Positions 33,621 to 47,049 are shown, counted from the first letter of the stretch. The stretch: 64,000 nt of DNA from Cordylochernes scorpioides (GCA_030710605.1 CP092870.1:54263921-54327920), one strand, 5' to 3'. The notes: a model not told the origin generated them from the letters alone. Translations and numbers: made by a program.

Positions 33621-34689
33621 CTGCCGCATTCATTTATGTAAATTCCTTAAGGATCTATATTCCTGTAAAAGATATATTAATCTATAATTAGAACAACTAG
33701 CTATAAATTCTCTATGTTCACTATAAAATCTATTAAGAGTATTAAATTTAATTTATGTAAAATATGATTCCTACAAATTCACTAAATATTCTATTCCTTT
33801 ATTTAGACGTCAATTTATCATGAGAATAACCTAATTTCTATTAATTTATACTAAGCATTATTCTTTTTTTTTTTTTTTGAGAAATCGAAAATTTTAATAA
33901 AGAAACTATAATGTCTTCATCTTTATTCATTTATAATTTTAAAATTAAAACCTGCGTGTGCATAGCGACGCCAATGCTGTTACGCTGGAGATTATTTCAT
34001 ACAGGGGTTGAAGAACTATAACGTTATTGAGGTAATACCCAAGGTAATTAGAAAGAGCCTTGTTTGAAATTTATCCAAAATCCAGTTGCCGTCTTAAAAC
34101 CTCAGATGGCGAAAAGGTCTACGAAGTTATCTTACTACAAAGTAATATTCAAAAAGTTTGGTAATTCCTTCATTCATTTGGCTTTAACAGAATGATTAAT
34201 GAGAGAAAGTTCCAAAGCTGTAAAGGGATATGAATATGAAAGGTTTATATATTCATTAATACTAAATCCCTTTTCTTTAATGATGTTATAACTGTCATGT
34301 GTGGAAGAATATTACAGCAATGACTCTGATTGTGAATGACAATATGTTCAATTAAGCTCTATTTCTAGTCTAAAATCAAGTTAAAATATGTTTAAAATTT
34401 AAAAATATATATTAAAATAATGAAAAATTGGAGACAAATGATGTGAGGTGGGCAGTCGGGTTCATCGAGGTGTTGCAGCACAAAGGGGCAAAAAAAAAGA
34501 TAATTCCAGATTCCAATTTGGACGTCGCAACTGACAACGAAGGAAATGGGTGTCAGTTAACTAAACACGGGAACTGACGACCAACTAATCTGTTTCCCAA
34601 GATGGCGGCAATTTCTAAAACGAAAGGGATGTTGCGGTCGTCGTGGGAGATAAGGACTGATAGGGATCCTATGAAATAGCGACACCCAG
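33621..34689. other. Intronic sequence, nothing recognised
   Basis: No supported feature. 34440-34690 is less A+T-rich and contains an AGATGGCGG-type motif, but has no coding frame of note. Confidence 0.45.
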
Positions 34690-35101
34690 TTTCATTTTGA
34701 GTCTTGTTATTGTTTTTGTAATTCTTCTTTCAGAGTTTATTTAACATATTTGATCTTTCCTTATCTTTTGTTGAATTATCTTGTATTTTTCCAAAGCATC
34801 AGCGTCGAATATTGACATTTGTTCTTTCCTTTGACTCAACTTTCTGGCTTCCTTCGCTAATTCATCCGACATCTCATTACCCCTGATCCCAACATAGACA
34901 GGAATCCATTCTAGAATGCAGTTCTTCTCCAATGGTTCCAGTTGGTTTAGTGACGAGTGTACGTGTTTTAGTATTTCCCTTCTGAATTGCTTCTAGTACG
35001 GATCTAGAGTCACTGTAGATTACAATTCCTTCTGCTTGATGCAGGGATAGTTGGTTAAGGCATACATAAAGGGATTTCCAGATAGCTGTCAGTTCACATA
35101 T
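34690..35101 (-). pseudogene. LINE RNase H fragment (left arm of inverted duplication)
   Basis: The minus strand encodes WKSLYVCLNQLSLHQAEG, YSDSRS, then EWIPVYVGIRGNEMSDELAK and RKLSQRKEQMSIFDADAL. This is the second half of the RNase H domain of a Jockey-like LINE. It is truncated at 35101 at exactly the same point (tatgtgaactgacagctatc) as the fragment at 48955. Confidence 0.85.
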
Positions 35102-36160
35102 TTCGTTTGACGAAATATCTTTCTATTCGAATGTTATTTATATAAAATACATAAAACAATTTTCAGTTGTTAAATCCCAGCCATTATACTATCTTAATCT
35201 TACCTCTTAAAATCTATTACAATATTCAGATTAATTCGATTTTCTTAAATTCTAAATATGTAATAGTTAAGCATTTAAATACATTCCTTATTTTTAATCA
35301 TTGTTAACCACTTCTGTCATCTTTATAGGTATTTAATATCTTTTAGCTTTTATATAGAGTTTTATGCATTTTCATATTATTGAATTTATAATTTTTTCAA
35401 TTATCAAAATACATATTTGTCATCTTTGTTTTTTATGAATGATAAAAAAATACAACTCATTATATTCTTTAGTTAAGAGAGAACGATTTATATATATTTG
35501 ATCAAAGAAATTGAATAAAGATAACAATAAAATATATAGCATTATCTTGTTAAGTATTTCTAAACGGAGCCCTCCTATACAAAGTATCCTCTATTCCTTA
35601 TTCTATATAGAAAATTGATATTAAAAATTAAAAAAATAATAATAAATGTTATTATGAACTCTTGAAGAATTATATATTACATTTTTAAATAATAAACATA
35701 CAAAAAATGTATCATCATGATGATATATTATACACGTAATATACAGGGTGATCCAAAAGTCCCGCACTATTTTAAAAATTAATAACTCCGCGAATATTTG
35801 CGCTAGAGCAATGCGGTAAACACCATTGTATTCAGAATGCAATGGGATTTTTTATGGCAAATAATGAAAAATTCGAAATTGATTTTAGTTACAATTTTAT
35901 TCGCCAGATGGCGCTCTACCAGAATCATAGATTCAGCGGCCAGATTGTTTGAAAATTGAAAAATATAACTGATCGACACGTATTTTCCCTTTTTGAATAC
36001 CAGGAAAGAACCCTAATAATATCAAATAACAAATTAATAAAACACCACTTCGCCAAAAGTATGAAGAATTGGTTAACGATTTTCAAATACAATCAGAGAT
36101 ATGTAAAATAGGTAAATGCAAATTAAAACATGTAGCAAAAATATGTATATTTTATATGGG
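34690..36160. repeat. Large inverted duplication, left arm
   Basis: From outside to inside: truncated LINE, the tttcgtttgacgaaatatct block (35102-35280), an extra 450 bp found only here (35280-35735), then CAGGGTGATCCAAAAGTCCC (35743) and about 410 bp. The same order, inverted, is found at 47050-49320. Most of it aligns at high identity by eye. Confidence 0.85.
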
Positions 36161-36738
36161 GTTTTGTGAAATAGATTGAATGTTTGAAAAACACTGCTGA
36201 TATCAATACACGAATTTTTGAAATGTTAATATAGTACCAAAAATTATGATGGCACTATTAATAGGATTTCTTGCTATAAGAAATGTGTAGTTTCTTGACT
36301 GATTGGCGACCCTTGACTATTTAACTGGATATTTGTTATGATCCAACAAATGAAATATAGAGGGAAGTGACAAAATATATTTGTCGTACTTTATTCCAAA
36401 TATCCTATGGGCTTGTCAAATGTTATCATTGTTTATTATACTGTACACAATTTTAAAAAATGTTTCCCCTCAAATAAAAATAATTTTTAAATCGACCTTT
36501 TGCGTTGAAAAACGTGGTAGTAAAATCATTTTGTATTATTTTTTTTTCATAAAATTTCTAAAGTTATTGGTGTACAGAAAATATTTCTTATGCTATTTCT
36601 TTTAATGAGCGAAAAGCGAAAACTAAACATAAGGGGGGAAATTGTGTGTACCAGTGTTATTCGAGAAGTTATAACACTCTGGTTTGCACGACATAATATG
36701 TGAGCAAATGACAAACAAAATATTTGTTGAATGTAATT
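36161..36738. other. A+T-rich intronic sequence, nothing recognised
   Basis: No supported feature. Confidence 0.5.
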
Positions 36739-37010
36739 CTACTGTCCTATAAGCTTATGTCCATAGTTTACTTGAAAACCATTTCTAAGATCCCATCCTT
36801 CAGTGTAGCATATAAAAGCAGAATGATCCAATACAATATTAGAACTCTGAGAAGCGGTCTGGTAGATTAAATAGGCGAAACCGCTGGGACGGTTCACCAC
36901 TGATGAGCCAAGCCCTCCCAATATATTTTTTCATCGCAGCAAGGACAGTAGAAGTTCGTTTTATGTATAAAAGAAACATTCGCGTTTTTAAATCCTTTTA
37001 TTTTATAAAA
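36739..37010. mobile_element. Foldback MITE F4, right half
   Basis: Contains agaatgatccaatac, GAAGCGGTCTGGTAGATTAA, gcgaaaccgctggg, CATCGCAGCAAGGACAGTAG and AAACATTCGCG in the order of the F4 right arm. Confidence 0.75.
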
Positions 37011-37099
37011 TATTACTGTTCACAAAAAATAGAGTCAAGATATGAGGACAGCATTTATTATACCCATATCCCAACACAAAGAGCTGCAAAATTTTGGTT

Positions 37100-37870
37100 G
37101 ATAATATAATACATGGCGGCTTATCTAACACATGAGGTAACTGCCTTCTCTCTTGTATTAGGTCACAATCCTTGCTCAATGTGGCACCCTTTATTATCAA
37201 TCACCGCCTGGAGACGATAAATGACAGAATGGACAGCATTAAATAACATATCTGTTGAAATTCATAAAACGTGCCATCTGATAGAAGCCTTCAACATGGC
37301 CAATGTGGTAGGCCAGCATCGATAAACACACGATTTAATGTACCCCCATAGACAAAAATCGCAAGGCGTCAAGTCTGGTGATCTTGGAGGCCACTGGTAT
37401 ATAAAGTGGCGACTTATCATACGATTTTCACCGAACGTATCCTTCAGCAATTGTTTGGCACCTCGGGAGATATGAGGAGGTCCTCCATCTTTCATGAATG
37501 TTATTTCGCTTAGTGCTTTTGCCCTGAACTATATGGGAATACCCTTTTCTCTCTCAAACGTTGAACATAACGTTCACCAGTTACAAAAACGGTTTTAAAA
37601 GTTCTTCCATTGATTTTTCAAAGAAAAATGGCCCAATAATTAAAGAAGTGAACCCACACAAAACTAACTCTAGGCTGGTAAAGTGGCATTTCTGTAAAAA
37701 TCCTAGGGTTTTCTGTTGCCCAAATGCGGCTGTTTTGAATGTTAAATTCTCCGTTTAGAGAAAAGTGAGCATCATCTGTTCACAGAACATTCGACAGCCA
37801 GTTTTCATCAATATCAATTTGCCGTAAAACCCATGCAGCGAATTCTTGACGCATCTCAAAATCGCTAACT
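37100..37870 (-). pseudogene. Tc1/mariner-superfamily transposase remnant
   Basis: From 37860 downward the minus strand reads EFAAWVLRQIDIDENWLSNV, TDDAHFSLNGEFN and IWATENPRIF in one frame. Further on come IIGPFFFE and KDGGPPHIS, and finally WPPRSPDLTPCDFCLWGYIK. These are the ordered motifs of a DDE transposase common in arthropods (first Asp in TDDAHF, second in the DGxPPH block, third in SPDLTPCDF). Frameshifts and stops disrupt it. The LINE at 37870 cuts off its N-terminus. Confidence 0.75.
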
Positions 37871-40424
37871 TTCAACTCGTGAAATCTTTGAATTTTGTAT
37901 GGGTACACACAATAGAGACATTAAGTGAAGCGTCTTCGGATATCACAATCATACTCGACGAATTTAACGCCAAAAGTTCAATTTGGGGATCACCTGTCCA
38001 GGATAACAAAAGTCAGCAGGTTGAGGACATGCTAACCGACCTCGACCTTACACCGTTAAATAACGGTGAGAACACCTACCTATCTAAGTCCACAGGCACA
38101 GAATCCGCAATAGACATCACAGCGATAAATTACAACATCGCACCCACAACACAATGGAAAATCCCGAGAGGTGCAATCAGTGACCACAGACCAATTTTAA
38201 CAACCCTAAACTTCAAAATTGAGAATGTCCATTAGAATAAAAGAACATGGAACTTTAGGAAAGCCGACTTGAAAAAAAATTCACAGAAAAGCTTGAAGAA
38301 CTGTGCAACGAAAAATTGAATTACAGAACGCTTGACAAAAACTTGGAAAAATTCTCTTCGAACATTTCAAAAGCTGCAAAAGCATCGATACCTAGAGGTA
38401 GACGTAAAGACCTGTGGATACCTTACTGGAAGGACCACAACATCGAGGCAATGATTTCAGAGAGAGAGAGAGAGACAATATCAATGAACTTCTTAAAAAA
38501 TAAAACAGAAGAAAAAACAGAAAGGAACTCATTGAAATTAGTCACAAAATAGAACAAGAAATTTGGATAGGCAAACAAGAAAAATGGCAGAATTCGGCGA
38601 AAAAATGGATCCAAGAAAGGACAGCCAACACTGGAATATGATTAGAGTGTTAGAGAACAATCAAAACCAACACCAATCCTCCAATACTCTAACCGATATG
38701 AATAGAACAGCGAGAACGAGAACAAACAGATGGCTGACATAATTGCTGAATATCTTTCAAGCACTTCCATACTCAACTATACGAATGAAGACAGGACTCT
38801 AAAAATAATATAAACCAGTTAGTTAAACAAGCAAGAAACTTCCATCAACAAGATATTTTCTCGAGAGACTTCACACTGAATGAGCTAAACTTATCAATAA
38901 AAAAATCCAAGAGGTCACCAAGAGATAATCTAATCTTTGGTCAAATGATTAAACACTTTGAAGACAAAGCTAATAATCAACTCCTACGAATACTGAACAT
39001 TTCATGGCAAACTGGTAAACTACCAAAGAATTGGAAGATATCAATTATAGTGCCAATACTGAAGCCAAACAAAGATGCCAAGGAATACAAGAACTATCGG
39101 CCAATTGCTCTCACCAGCATACTTTGTAAACTACCAGAACGAATTATCCACTCTAGGCTCATAGTCTGGCTCACTAACAATAATAGAATAAACCTCTACC
39201 AAACTGCCTATAGATCCCAGCACTGTACGACTGATCAACTGTTCTACTTCTGTCAATCAATAATAAATTCTTTCCAGGAAAAACCGCCAAAGAAGACCAC
39301 GGCTATATTCCTTGATATGACCTCAGCTTTTGATCGAGTGTGGAGGGAGAAATTACGTGAAAAGCTGCACAACATCGGAGTAAGAGGAAAAACCTTAATC
39401 TGGATTGCAGACTTCTTAAGGGGAAGAAGGTTAAAGGTTCGGGTCAATGGAGAATTATCCAAGGAAGGAAGAACATGGGCTGGTGTACCTCAAGGATCTG
39501 TGCTCAGTCCTCTACTCTATTTGCTATATATTAACGAAATCCATCCTCACCTCACTGAAGACACAAAGGTTGCCTGTTATGCAGATGATATAGCCATATG
39601 GCACACAAGTAGCAGTATAGAAAAATCTGAAAAAGTACTGAACACATCAATGAGAGGACTGGAGAAGTGGGCAATGGAACTCCAAATGACCATAAACCCA
39701 ATAAAACCAAACCTATGCGCCTTCTCGACTGACAGGGAAAAAAAGGCATAAATATAACCACAAAATAAGCATAAACAAACAAATATTTGATAAAATTAGA
39801 GATCCATAATACCTAGGTGTGATACTGCAGTCCTGGATCTTTCAAGTTGGTCTCGAGGACCACGCCATCACCATCTCCTAAGCGGCGAAGTACGCGATCT
39901 ACGTATTCATCGTAGATCGCAAAATGCGTGGTGTCGCTGGAGACCCACTGGCGATTCTCCACCAAATTCTGCAGCGCTGGCAGAGGCGCCATATTCATTG
40001 TACATAGTGTATATAATGCATATTATCTTTTTTTAATAGTGCAGACTGTGCATGTATTGACAAGATGTGTCAACAAAATTATTTTAATTATTATTGATGA
40101 GGAATTGGAATTTTCAGAACACATAATTAGCACCTCAAATAGAGCTATCAGAAAACTAAACATTCTGAGAAGGCTATGTGGAACAAATTGGGGAGCAAAA
40201 CCCAGAATTCTCAGAACAAGATATACCACCTTAATAAGGCCGATAATGGAATATGCAACACCGGTCTGGGCTCCCTCAAGCTCATCACTAAAAGTAAGAC
40301 TAGACAGTGTTCAAGCAAAAGCGGCCAAAATAATCACTGGTGCTGTTTCATTCACCAACAATAAGAAAATTCAGAGAGAATGTGTTCTAGACCTACTCGC
40401 TCGAAAGCAGAAGACAAAATAAAA
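37870..40424 (+). pseudogene. Jockey-like LINE A, main part
   Basis: 5'-truncated. The endonuclease C-terminal half (37921-38235) reads TIILDEFNAKSSIWGS and ends in SDHRPIL. A linker follows (38316-38700), then the RT (38945-39751) with YRPIALTSILCKLPERII, FLDMTSAFDRVW, AGVPQGSVLSPLLYLLYINE and the catalytic YADDIAIW. The thumb region is at 40095-40424. Frameshifts separate the pieces, and an insertion of about 270 bp lies between the palm and thumb (39826-40095). The RNase H part resumes at 46117, so the element was split by later insertions. C-terminal relatives are at 34690 and 48955. Confidence 0.9.
39826..40095 (-). other. Insertion in LINE A with a G+C-rich ORF
   Basis: LINE A reads YLGVIL up to about 39825 and continues EELEFSEHII at about 40098. 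The 270 bp between are foreign. The minus strand (39998-39813) encodes MNMAPLPALQNLVENRQWV, then TTHFAIYDEYVDRVLRRLGD, with balanced codon use unlike the surrounding DNA. I do not recognise the family. It could be a retrocopied exon or a captured gene fragment. Confidence 0.45.
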
Positions 40425-42998
40425 ACAACTTGGATCGGCACTTCGGAAACGAGGAACCAGAGGACGAGATCTCTCTGACCACTTGTGGTTTGGTAGATCC
40501 GCCCTTTTCTGAGAATGAGGTGAAACTGACGGCTTTCAAGTTCGGGAAAAGGAAATCTCCTGGTCCCGAAGGGATCGATAACACGGTCGTAAAAGCCCTG
40601 GTAAGGATGCACCCATCGCTTCTTTCCAGGTTATTCAATAGGTGCCTGGACACTGGTGCATTTCCTGAGGCATGGAAGGTTGCCCGAGTAGTGCTTCTCG
40701 AAAAGTCTGGTAGAAAGGGTAATTCTCCTAATGATTATCGTCCGCTTTCTTTACTAGTGTGTCTAGGTATGGTCCTGGATAGCCTACTAGCTCAGCGACT
40801 GAAGCATTGGCTAGAGAGTGATGAACTCCTTTCCTCTTTTCAACATGGTTTTAGGGAAGGGAAGTCCACAACCACAGCTCTGAACGAGGTGTTAGAGGGG
40901 GTTGAGATGGGCTTAAATAAGGGTGCTTGGGTTCTTTTCGTGGCCCTGGACATGGATGGCGCGTTCAACTCCATGAGCTGGAACAAGCTGATGAGAAATT
41001 TGATGGACATGGGTTGTCCTGATAATTTGTGCAGCTTGGTAGGTGACTTCCTGAGAGATAGACGGATTAGCCTCAGTTTTGGTGGGCGGAAGTTGGAAAG
41101 AAACTGTGCTAGGGGTTGCCCCCAAGGCTCTTGCTGCGGACCTATTCTGTGGAATATCCTGGTAAACACCGTTTTCCAGGAGGAGCTCCCTGAGGGAGCC
41201 AGGATGGTTCTCTATGCTGACGACCAGTTTCTCATCATTGAGGCTGCTTCGAGAGCGAAGGCTGAGAAGTGTGTTGAAGCTTCTCTCCAAATCCTCTTGA
41301 ACTGGGCCCATGACTCTGGTCTTAAGTTCAATGTCTCTAAAACTAAAGCCCTCAGCATTAAGCCTAGGGACATAAGAACTTAAAGGAAAGGGATCAAATG
41401 GGAACACAAGCCGGCTAACCGGATGGAAGGACGGAGGGTAGCGTTGGTCAATAGGATGGCCATTCTGGGGGTGGTCATTGATGACAAGATGGGTTGGCAA
41501 TACCAGGCGGAGGAGATGGTGGCGAGAGGCAGGGAGGCGTTGTGCAGGCCTGTCCTGGTTGGCTCTCAACAGGGGGTGGGGAGAAGGAGGGTACTATTTT
41601 TAGGAACCTCTGCCTCTCCTGTGTCGAGCCAATCTTGCTATATGCTTCCGGGGCTTGGTGGCGCCGAAACAGGGATCAGAAGGTGGCAACAACTCTAGAG
41701 AGAGTGCAGAAGACAGCGGCACTCAGAATCACAGGGGGATATCGCACTACCAGCAGTGAGGCCTTTTTGGCCCTCGCTGGGCTTATTCCCCTGGGATTGA
41801 AACTAGAGGAGGAGACCATCAGACATCAGAGAACAGGGAAGATGCCCTGGGACTTGAAGCGGGGGCCCTGGAATCGAAGAGGGATCCAAGGAAGCTTCCG
41901 CAGTGGTTGCCAAAGTGGATTTGGAGTCCTGGAGGGCCGACAGGGATTGGCACGGAGGTTTTCACTGATTGTAGTAAGTCTGGAACCAATACTGGAGCTG
42001 GGGTAGTGATATTCACTAATGGAGAGCTGATCTTCCAAGAAAGTTTAACACTCAGAGTGGACGAATTGGTCTTTTCAGCCGAGCTGGTTGCGATCAGGGT
42101 AGCCCTCAGAGTGTGTGCCGAGAGGAACTTCAGCCCGGACTGCCTCTATTCAGATTGTATGTCGGCCCTCATCGCCATCAATCTGGAGAAAGGGCAACTC
42201 GCGCATCAAATAATCCAGGAGCTGGAGATGATGACGCGGGCTCCGGAGCTCCCTTGGTTTAGGAGACACAGCCTCATCGAAGGTAATGAGTTCGCAGACA
42301 GGATCGCTAAGGCAGGATGCTTTAGAGGTATATCACTGAGGACCCCAGTGACCAAGAAAGAAGTTTATAGGAGGATCAGGGGGCACGTCCAGGACTTATG
42401 GTTGGACAGATGGAGGAACAGTGTGAAGGGGAGAGAGGTATTCAATGGGGTAACAACACCCAAGTACCTCTGTAAGGTAATGTCCCACAAACTCATTAGG
42501 GTAGTTCGAGACATGGGCTCTTCCCCAAGACTCCACAGATTTAAAATTAAGAAACCCTGATTGCATCTATGGAGAAAGGGATATGAATGCACGCCACTAC
42601 GTCTTGGATTGTCCAAGGGTAGTGGGTGTGCAGGAAGAGAGAAGGAGGGCGAGGGGCGCGATCGAGAGTAAGCTGATGAGAAATCACAGCAAGCTTCTTG
42701 AGAAAGCCCACGACGTGGCAGCTGAGCTTTTCCTCAGCTGTGAGTGAACAGAGTCGACCGGGGGCTGCCTCCCCGCGGTCCCTGCTGGACACAGTAGATA
42801 GTTTCCTATTTTGCTATGATTAAAGGCCACCGGTATAGAAATCCTTCTAGACACGTTGTCTGGGAGGTGGTGTTTCCAGCTAAAATGTCCAAGCACTAGC
42901 TTGGATACCGTTACTTGGCTTATGAGTTGAACAGAATAGCAGCGAAGGGCATGCTTTGCATGCCGGATTGTGGACCTAAAGGTCTGGGTGGCCATCTG
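40425..42998 (+). pseudogene. R1-clade-like LINE B, 5'-truncated
   Basis: The RT (40430-41383) has the order KRKSPGPEGIDN, NDYRPLSLLVCLG, HGFREGKSTTTAL, FVALDMDGAFNSM, ARGCPQGSCCGPILWN and YADDQFLIIE. Then come a thumb (41494-41800), an RNase H-like domain (41930-42540) with TDCSKSGTNTGAGVVI, SAELVAI and EGNEFADRIAKAG, and a terminal knuckle (CIYGERDMNARHYVLDC, in another frame). The GxPQGSxxGPxLWN form and G+C-rich codons fit the R1 clade. The 3'UTR ends near GGTCTGGGTGGCCA (about 42988), also found at 54936. In TDC the catalytic RNase H Asp is kept. Confidence 0.85.
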
Positions 42999-45900
42999 CT
43001 TCTAGGGTATACCAACTGTGCTTAGGTGGGATCCTCCAGTTCTTGTTTATTTTGGCTATTGATTCTATTTCTTTAAAAGTAAGTTTATTTTTCTGTAGCA
43101 AGGGTTCTTTTGTGCCTTTTTTCGCTAGCGCATCAGCAGCTTCATTGCCTTCAATGCTAACATGTAAGGGTATCCATTGAAGGTGAATTTTTGAGGTATT
43201 GAGAGTTTTTGGAGATAACCAATTATGTTCCTGCTTACTTTGCCTCAAAGATCCCCTGTGTGACTCAAGTGTTGTAGGGCACTTCTACTATCAGTAAGAA
43301 TCCATATATCGTAATGTTTAATGTTTCTGATGGATTTTAAGACTTCATAGATGGCTATAAGTTCTGATCTGAAGACTGAGCAAAATTCTGGGTTTCTTCT
43401 GTTTATTTTCTCAATGCCATTTGTGGTTTTGATAAGACAGCCACTGCCAGTGTGTCCCAACTCGTCTCTGCTACCATCGGTATAGATAGTTATTGCATTT
43501 TTAGGAATTTTATATTAATTATTTCTAATGATAATTGTTTTAAGTATTCTGAATTTTGGTATTGTCTGTTGGTGGGTTCATTTAAAGTGGCATTAAAAAT
43601 AACATTTTGTTAATGGTTCGCATGGAGATATTTTTCAGCTAAATAATATTTTTCCACTTTATATTTTAAAAATACATTTATTTTGGCCAGGTGGAGAGGG
43701 CCTTCTTTTTTGAATCTTATATTGGGTTCCCAATTAAGTATGTAATTGAAAGTTCTGTGTTTGTTTTCATAACTCTTGATTTTGTTTATATATTTTGGCA
43801 GATTGTAGCTTATTCTATCCTTCAAGGGCATAATGTCTGCCTCGTAAAGTACAATATTATTTGGGCAGGTATTTCGAAGACCTGTAATAATTCTAGCTGC
43901 ATTTAGTTGCATCCTTTCCAGTGATTTTAGATTTGTTTCAGATGCTGTACCATAGATTTGATATCCATATTCCAAGATAGGTCTCATTAGAGTTGTGCAA
44001 GTTAATTTTAGTGTTGTTGCTTCAGCTCCCCACTCTTCTTGAAATATATTTCAAGATTTTTAGTCGGTCTCTTCATTTTCTAACAACTCCTTGAATATGC
44101 TTACTGGTTTTAATTTCTGGATCCAGGGTGTAGCCGAGATATTTAGGATGTTTATTATATTGTAATTGTTGTTCTTTCAGAATAATATTTGGTCTTATTT
44201 TGTATAGTTTCTTATCGGTAGTAAAAAGACAGGTTTCAGATTTTTGGGGGTTAAATTCTAATTTATTTTTATTAGCAAATTTTTCTAGGTGGAGAAGAGT
44301 CTTGTTCAAATCTCTTTCAGCTTTTTTCCAGTTAGTGTTACTGCTCCATAGAATAATGTCATCAGCGAAAAGTCCAATATTGGTTTTATTTGAAAATTTT
44401 TCTTCCATGCCTGCAATAAATAGGGTGAAGAGAGTTGGGCTAAGGATAGATCCTTGTGGTAATCCTTGGTACAATTTGAAGGTTTTAGATAGAGTGCCAT
44501 TATATTTGACCTTGATTTATATATTTTTAAGGGAATTATTTATCCAAGTGATAGCTTTTCCATCAATTTTGAAATGTTTGTATAATTTTGTAATTAACTT
44601 GTTTTTCCATACCTTATCAAAAGCTTGTGTAAGGTCTAAAAAGCAGCTATGGTGTGGTTAGTTGTTTTTTTTTTTGTTTTGTGCATCTTTTACCTTTTGT
44701 GTGAAAAATAAGAGTTGGTCTATTGTCCCATGTCCTTTCCTAAATCCATATTGTTCTTCTGGTAAGAGATTTCTTGTGTCGGGGTGGTAGGTGAGTCGTC
44801 TGAGTATAATTTTCTCCATTAATTTGCAGAAAATATTTGTTAGGGAGATAGGTCGGTAGTTTTTTGGGTCATCAGTAGATTTGTCAAGTTTTTTAATGAG
44901 AATTATTGTTGCATTTTTACAGTCTTGAGGCAATTTTCCAGTTTTCCAGGAGTTATTGAAAATATTAAGAAGTCTTTATTTGCCAATTTTGCCCAAGTTT
45001 GATATCATTCTGCAATGGATTCCATCTGGCCCAGGAGTCTTGTTTTGGTCAGTGTTTTCTAATGCATAAGCTAGCTTTTTCATATTGATTTTTTTCATGG
45101 AAAATATTATGAGTGCTGGTGACATTTTACAGTCATGAATAATCTTTCGGGCCTTTTTTCAACCTTGATTTCACTACTTATTTGATATGAATTACCTAAA
45201 AGATTGGCAGCAATTTTGTCATTAGTTGCTGGTGTACTATCTGTATTCTTAATCATATTTGTGTTTTCAGTTTTTGGCTGGGCTCTGTCAATTTGTTTTG
45301 CCAAATTCCAAAGTTTTGTATTAGGGTTTCTTGGGTTCAGGTTTTCACAAGTTTGTTTCCATTTTTTCCTTTTCACATTTACGTATAATATTTTTATTTT
45401 TGCAATCACAATGTTCAGTTCAGTTATACAATTTGTTTGGTTTTGGGTGCACTTTTTTTGTAGTTCATTTCTTTTAGTTATAAGTGTTTGAATATTTTTT
45501 GCCTGGTGTGTATAATTTGGAATCCATTTCTTAATATTACCTCTTGGTATTGAAACTTTGGCTGCTTCAATAATGGTGTTTTCGAAAGATATCATATTAG
45601 CCTTTTTGAAGTTCCAGAATTTTTCTTAATTGAGCTAGTTTTGGTCTTGGTGCTAATTTCTATCAAATTAGGCAAATGATCACTTCCAAAAATTTTTAAT
45701 ATTTGCTATTTGCATTTGTGGAAAATGTCAGGATAGTAAAGACTTATATCAAGGGCTTGTGCAGTATTATAGCTTGTATGAATGATGGGTAGTATTCCCA
45801 TCATTTAAGCACATGAAGGCATTGTCGTCAAATATGTTTGATAGTATTTTGCCTCTTGGGTTTGGCGTAGGACATCCCCATAGTTGATGTTTGGCATTAA

Positions 45901-46116
45901 GGTCACCTACAATAATAGTGTTGTCTGTAAGAAATTGAGCCATTGTTCCATCGTCAATAAATGTATTGTTTGGAGGGTGATACATATTGTATATGTTGAT
46001 GGCTTTGTTTTGATTGAGGTAGACTTTGATACCTTGGGCTTCGAGGTATAATGTGTTTGTAATATTAACGGCTATGTCCTCATAGTACAAATTCTTGATT
46101 AAAAATGCTAGGCCAC
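42999..46116 (-). pseudogene. Jockey-like LINE C
   Basis: Reads right to left. Endonuclease part (46116-45767) with VGDLNAKHQLWGCPTPN; linker (45595-45107) with AAKVSIPRGNIKKWIPN; RT (44933-44073) with NYRPISLTNIFCKLMEKII, GFRKGHGTIDQL, QGLPQGSILSPTLFTLFIAG and LFADDIILWSS; thumb (43987-43610) with MRPILEYGYQIYGTASE; RNase H (43460-42988) with LIAIYEVLKSI, ILTDSRSAL and GNEAADALAKKG. Several frameshifts. The 5' end is lost at LINE A (46117). The C-terminus is cut by LINE B at about 42998. Same subfamily as A (both have SIPRG). Confidence 0.9.
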
Positions 46117-46900
46117 GCCCTTTAACAGCATATACAGATGGATCTTCAGACCTTACCCTGAGTAATGGAGGGGCCGGAATTAACATACTACTGCAAGATG
46201 GAACAAACATCAAAATCAAAGAAGGAGCAGGACAGATTTCGTCAAACTTCACTTGTGAACTGACAGCTATCTGGAAAGCTCTTGATTTATGCCTTAACCA
46301 ACCATCCCTGCATCAAGCAGAAGGAATTTTAATATACAGCGACTCCATATCCGCTCTAGAAGCAATTCAGAAGGACAATACTAGAATCACACAAAAAATA
46401 CACTCGTTACTTACCCAACTGGAATCATTGGAGAATAACTGCATTCTACAATGGATTCCTGCCCGTGTTGAGATCGGGGTAATGAAATGGCAGTTGAATT
46501 GGTAAAGGAAGCCAGAAAGCTGAGCCAAAATAAAGAACAAATGTCAGTATTTGACGCTGATGCTTTGGCAAAATACAAGATAATTAAACAAAAAATAAGA
46601 AAAAATCAAATATGTGAAATAAACTCTGAGAGAAAACTGACAAAAACTATAACAAGACTTAGAACAAAACATTATAAAGGAATGAAAATGCATCCATATG
46701 GCACAAGAACCTATAGAACATGCAACAACTGTCCTGGTGTGGAACTAACACCTACCCACATATTCTCATTCCCGCAGCCTTGCAGAAAATTGACATAGAC
46801 CCAGAGCAGCAGCTTTATACATCCAAGATAGTGGACATTGCTGCTGCTGCTGTGATAGAAATGCATGGAGACATCTGAGGCTATTTATTGGACACGACAA
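46117..46900 (+). pseudogene. LINE A, RNase H and C-terminal knuckle
   Basis: Encodes AYTDGSSDLTLSNGGAGI, FTCELTAIWKALDLCLNQ, IYSDSISALEAIQK and ILQWIPARVEIG (frameshift), then VKEARKLSQNKEQMSVFDAD, CNNCPGVELTPTHIFS and EIVDIAAAAVIEMHGDI-type end. TDG, E, D and the final GNE-type motif of RNase H are recognisable, although GNE is lost by the frameshift. It continues LINE A from 40424. Confidence 0.88.
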
Positions 46901-47049
46901 AAACAACAACGGCATTCCAGAGTAAAATAAATTATCAGAGATAGATACATATTTTTCAAATGAATTAAAATAAACATAATCGATACTGAGTGAGAGTTGA
47001 ATTAAAAATATTAGAAATTTATTATATTCGGAAACAAACCGTATCTAAA

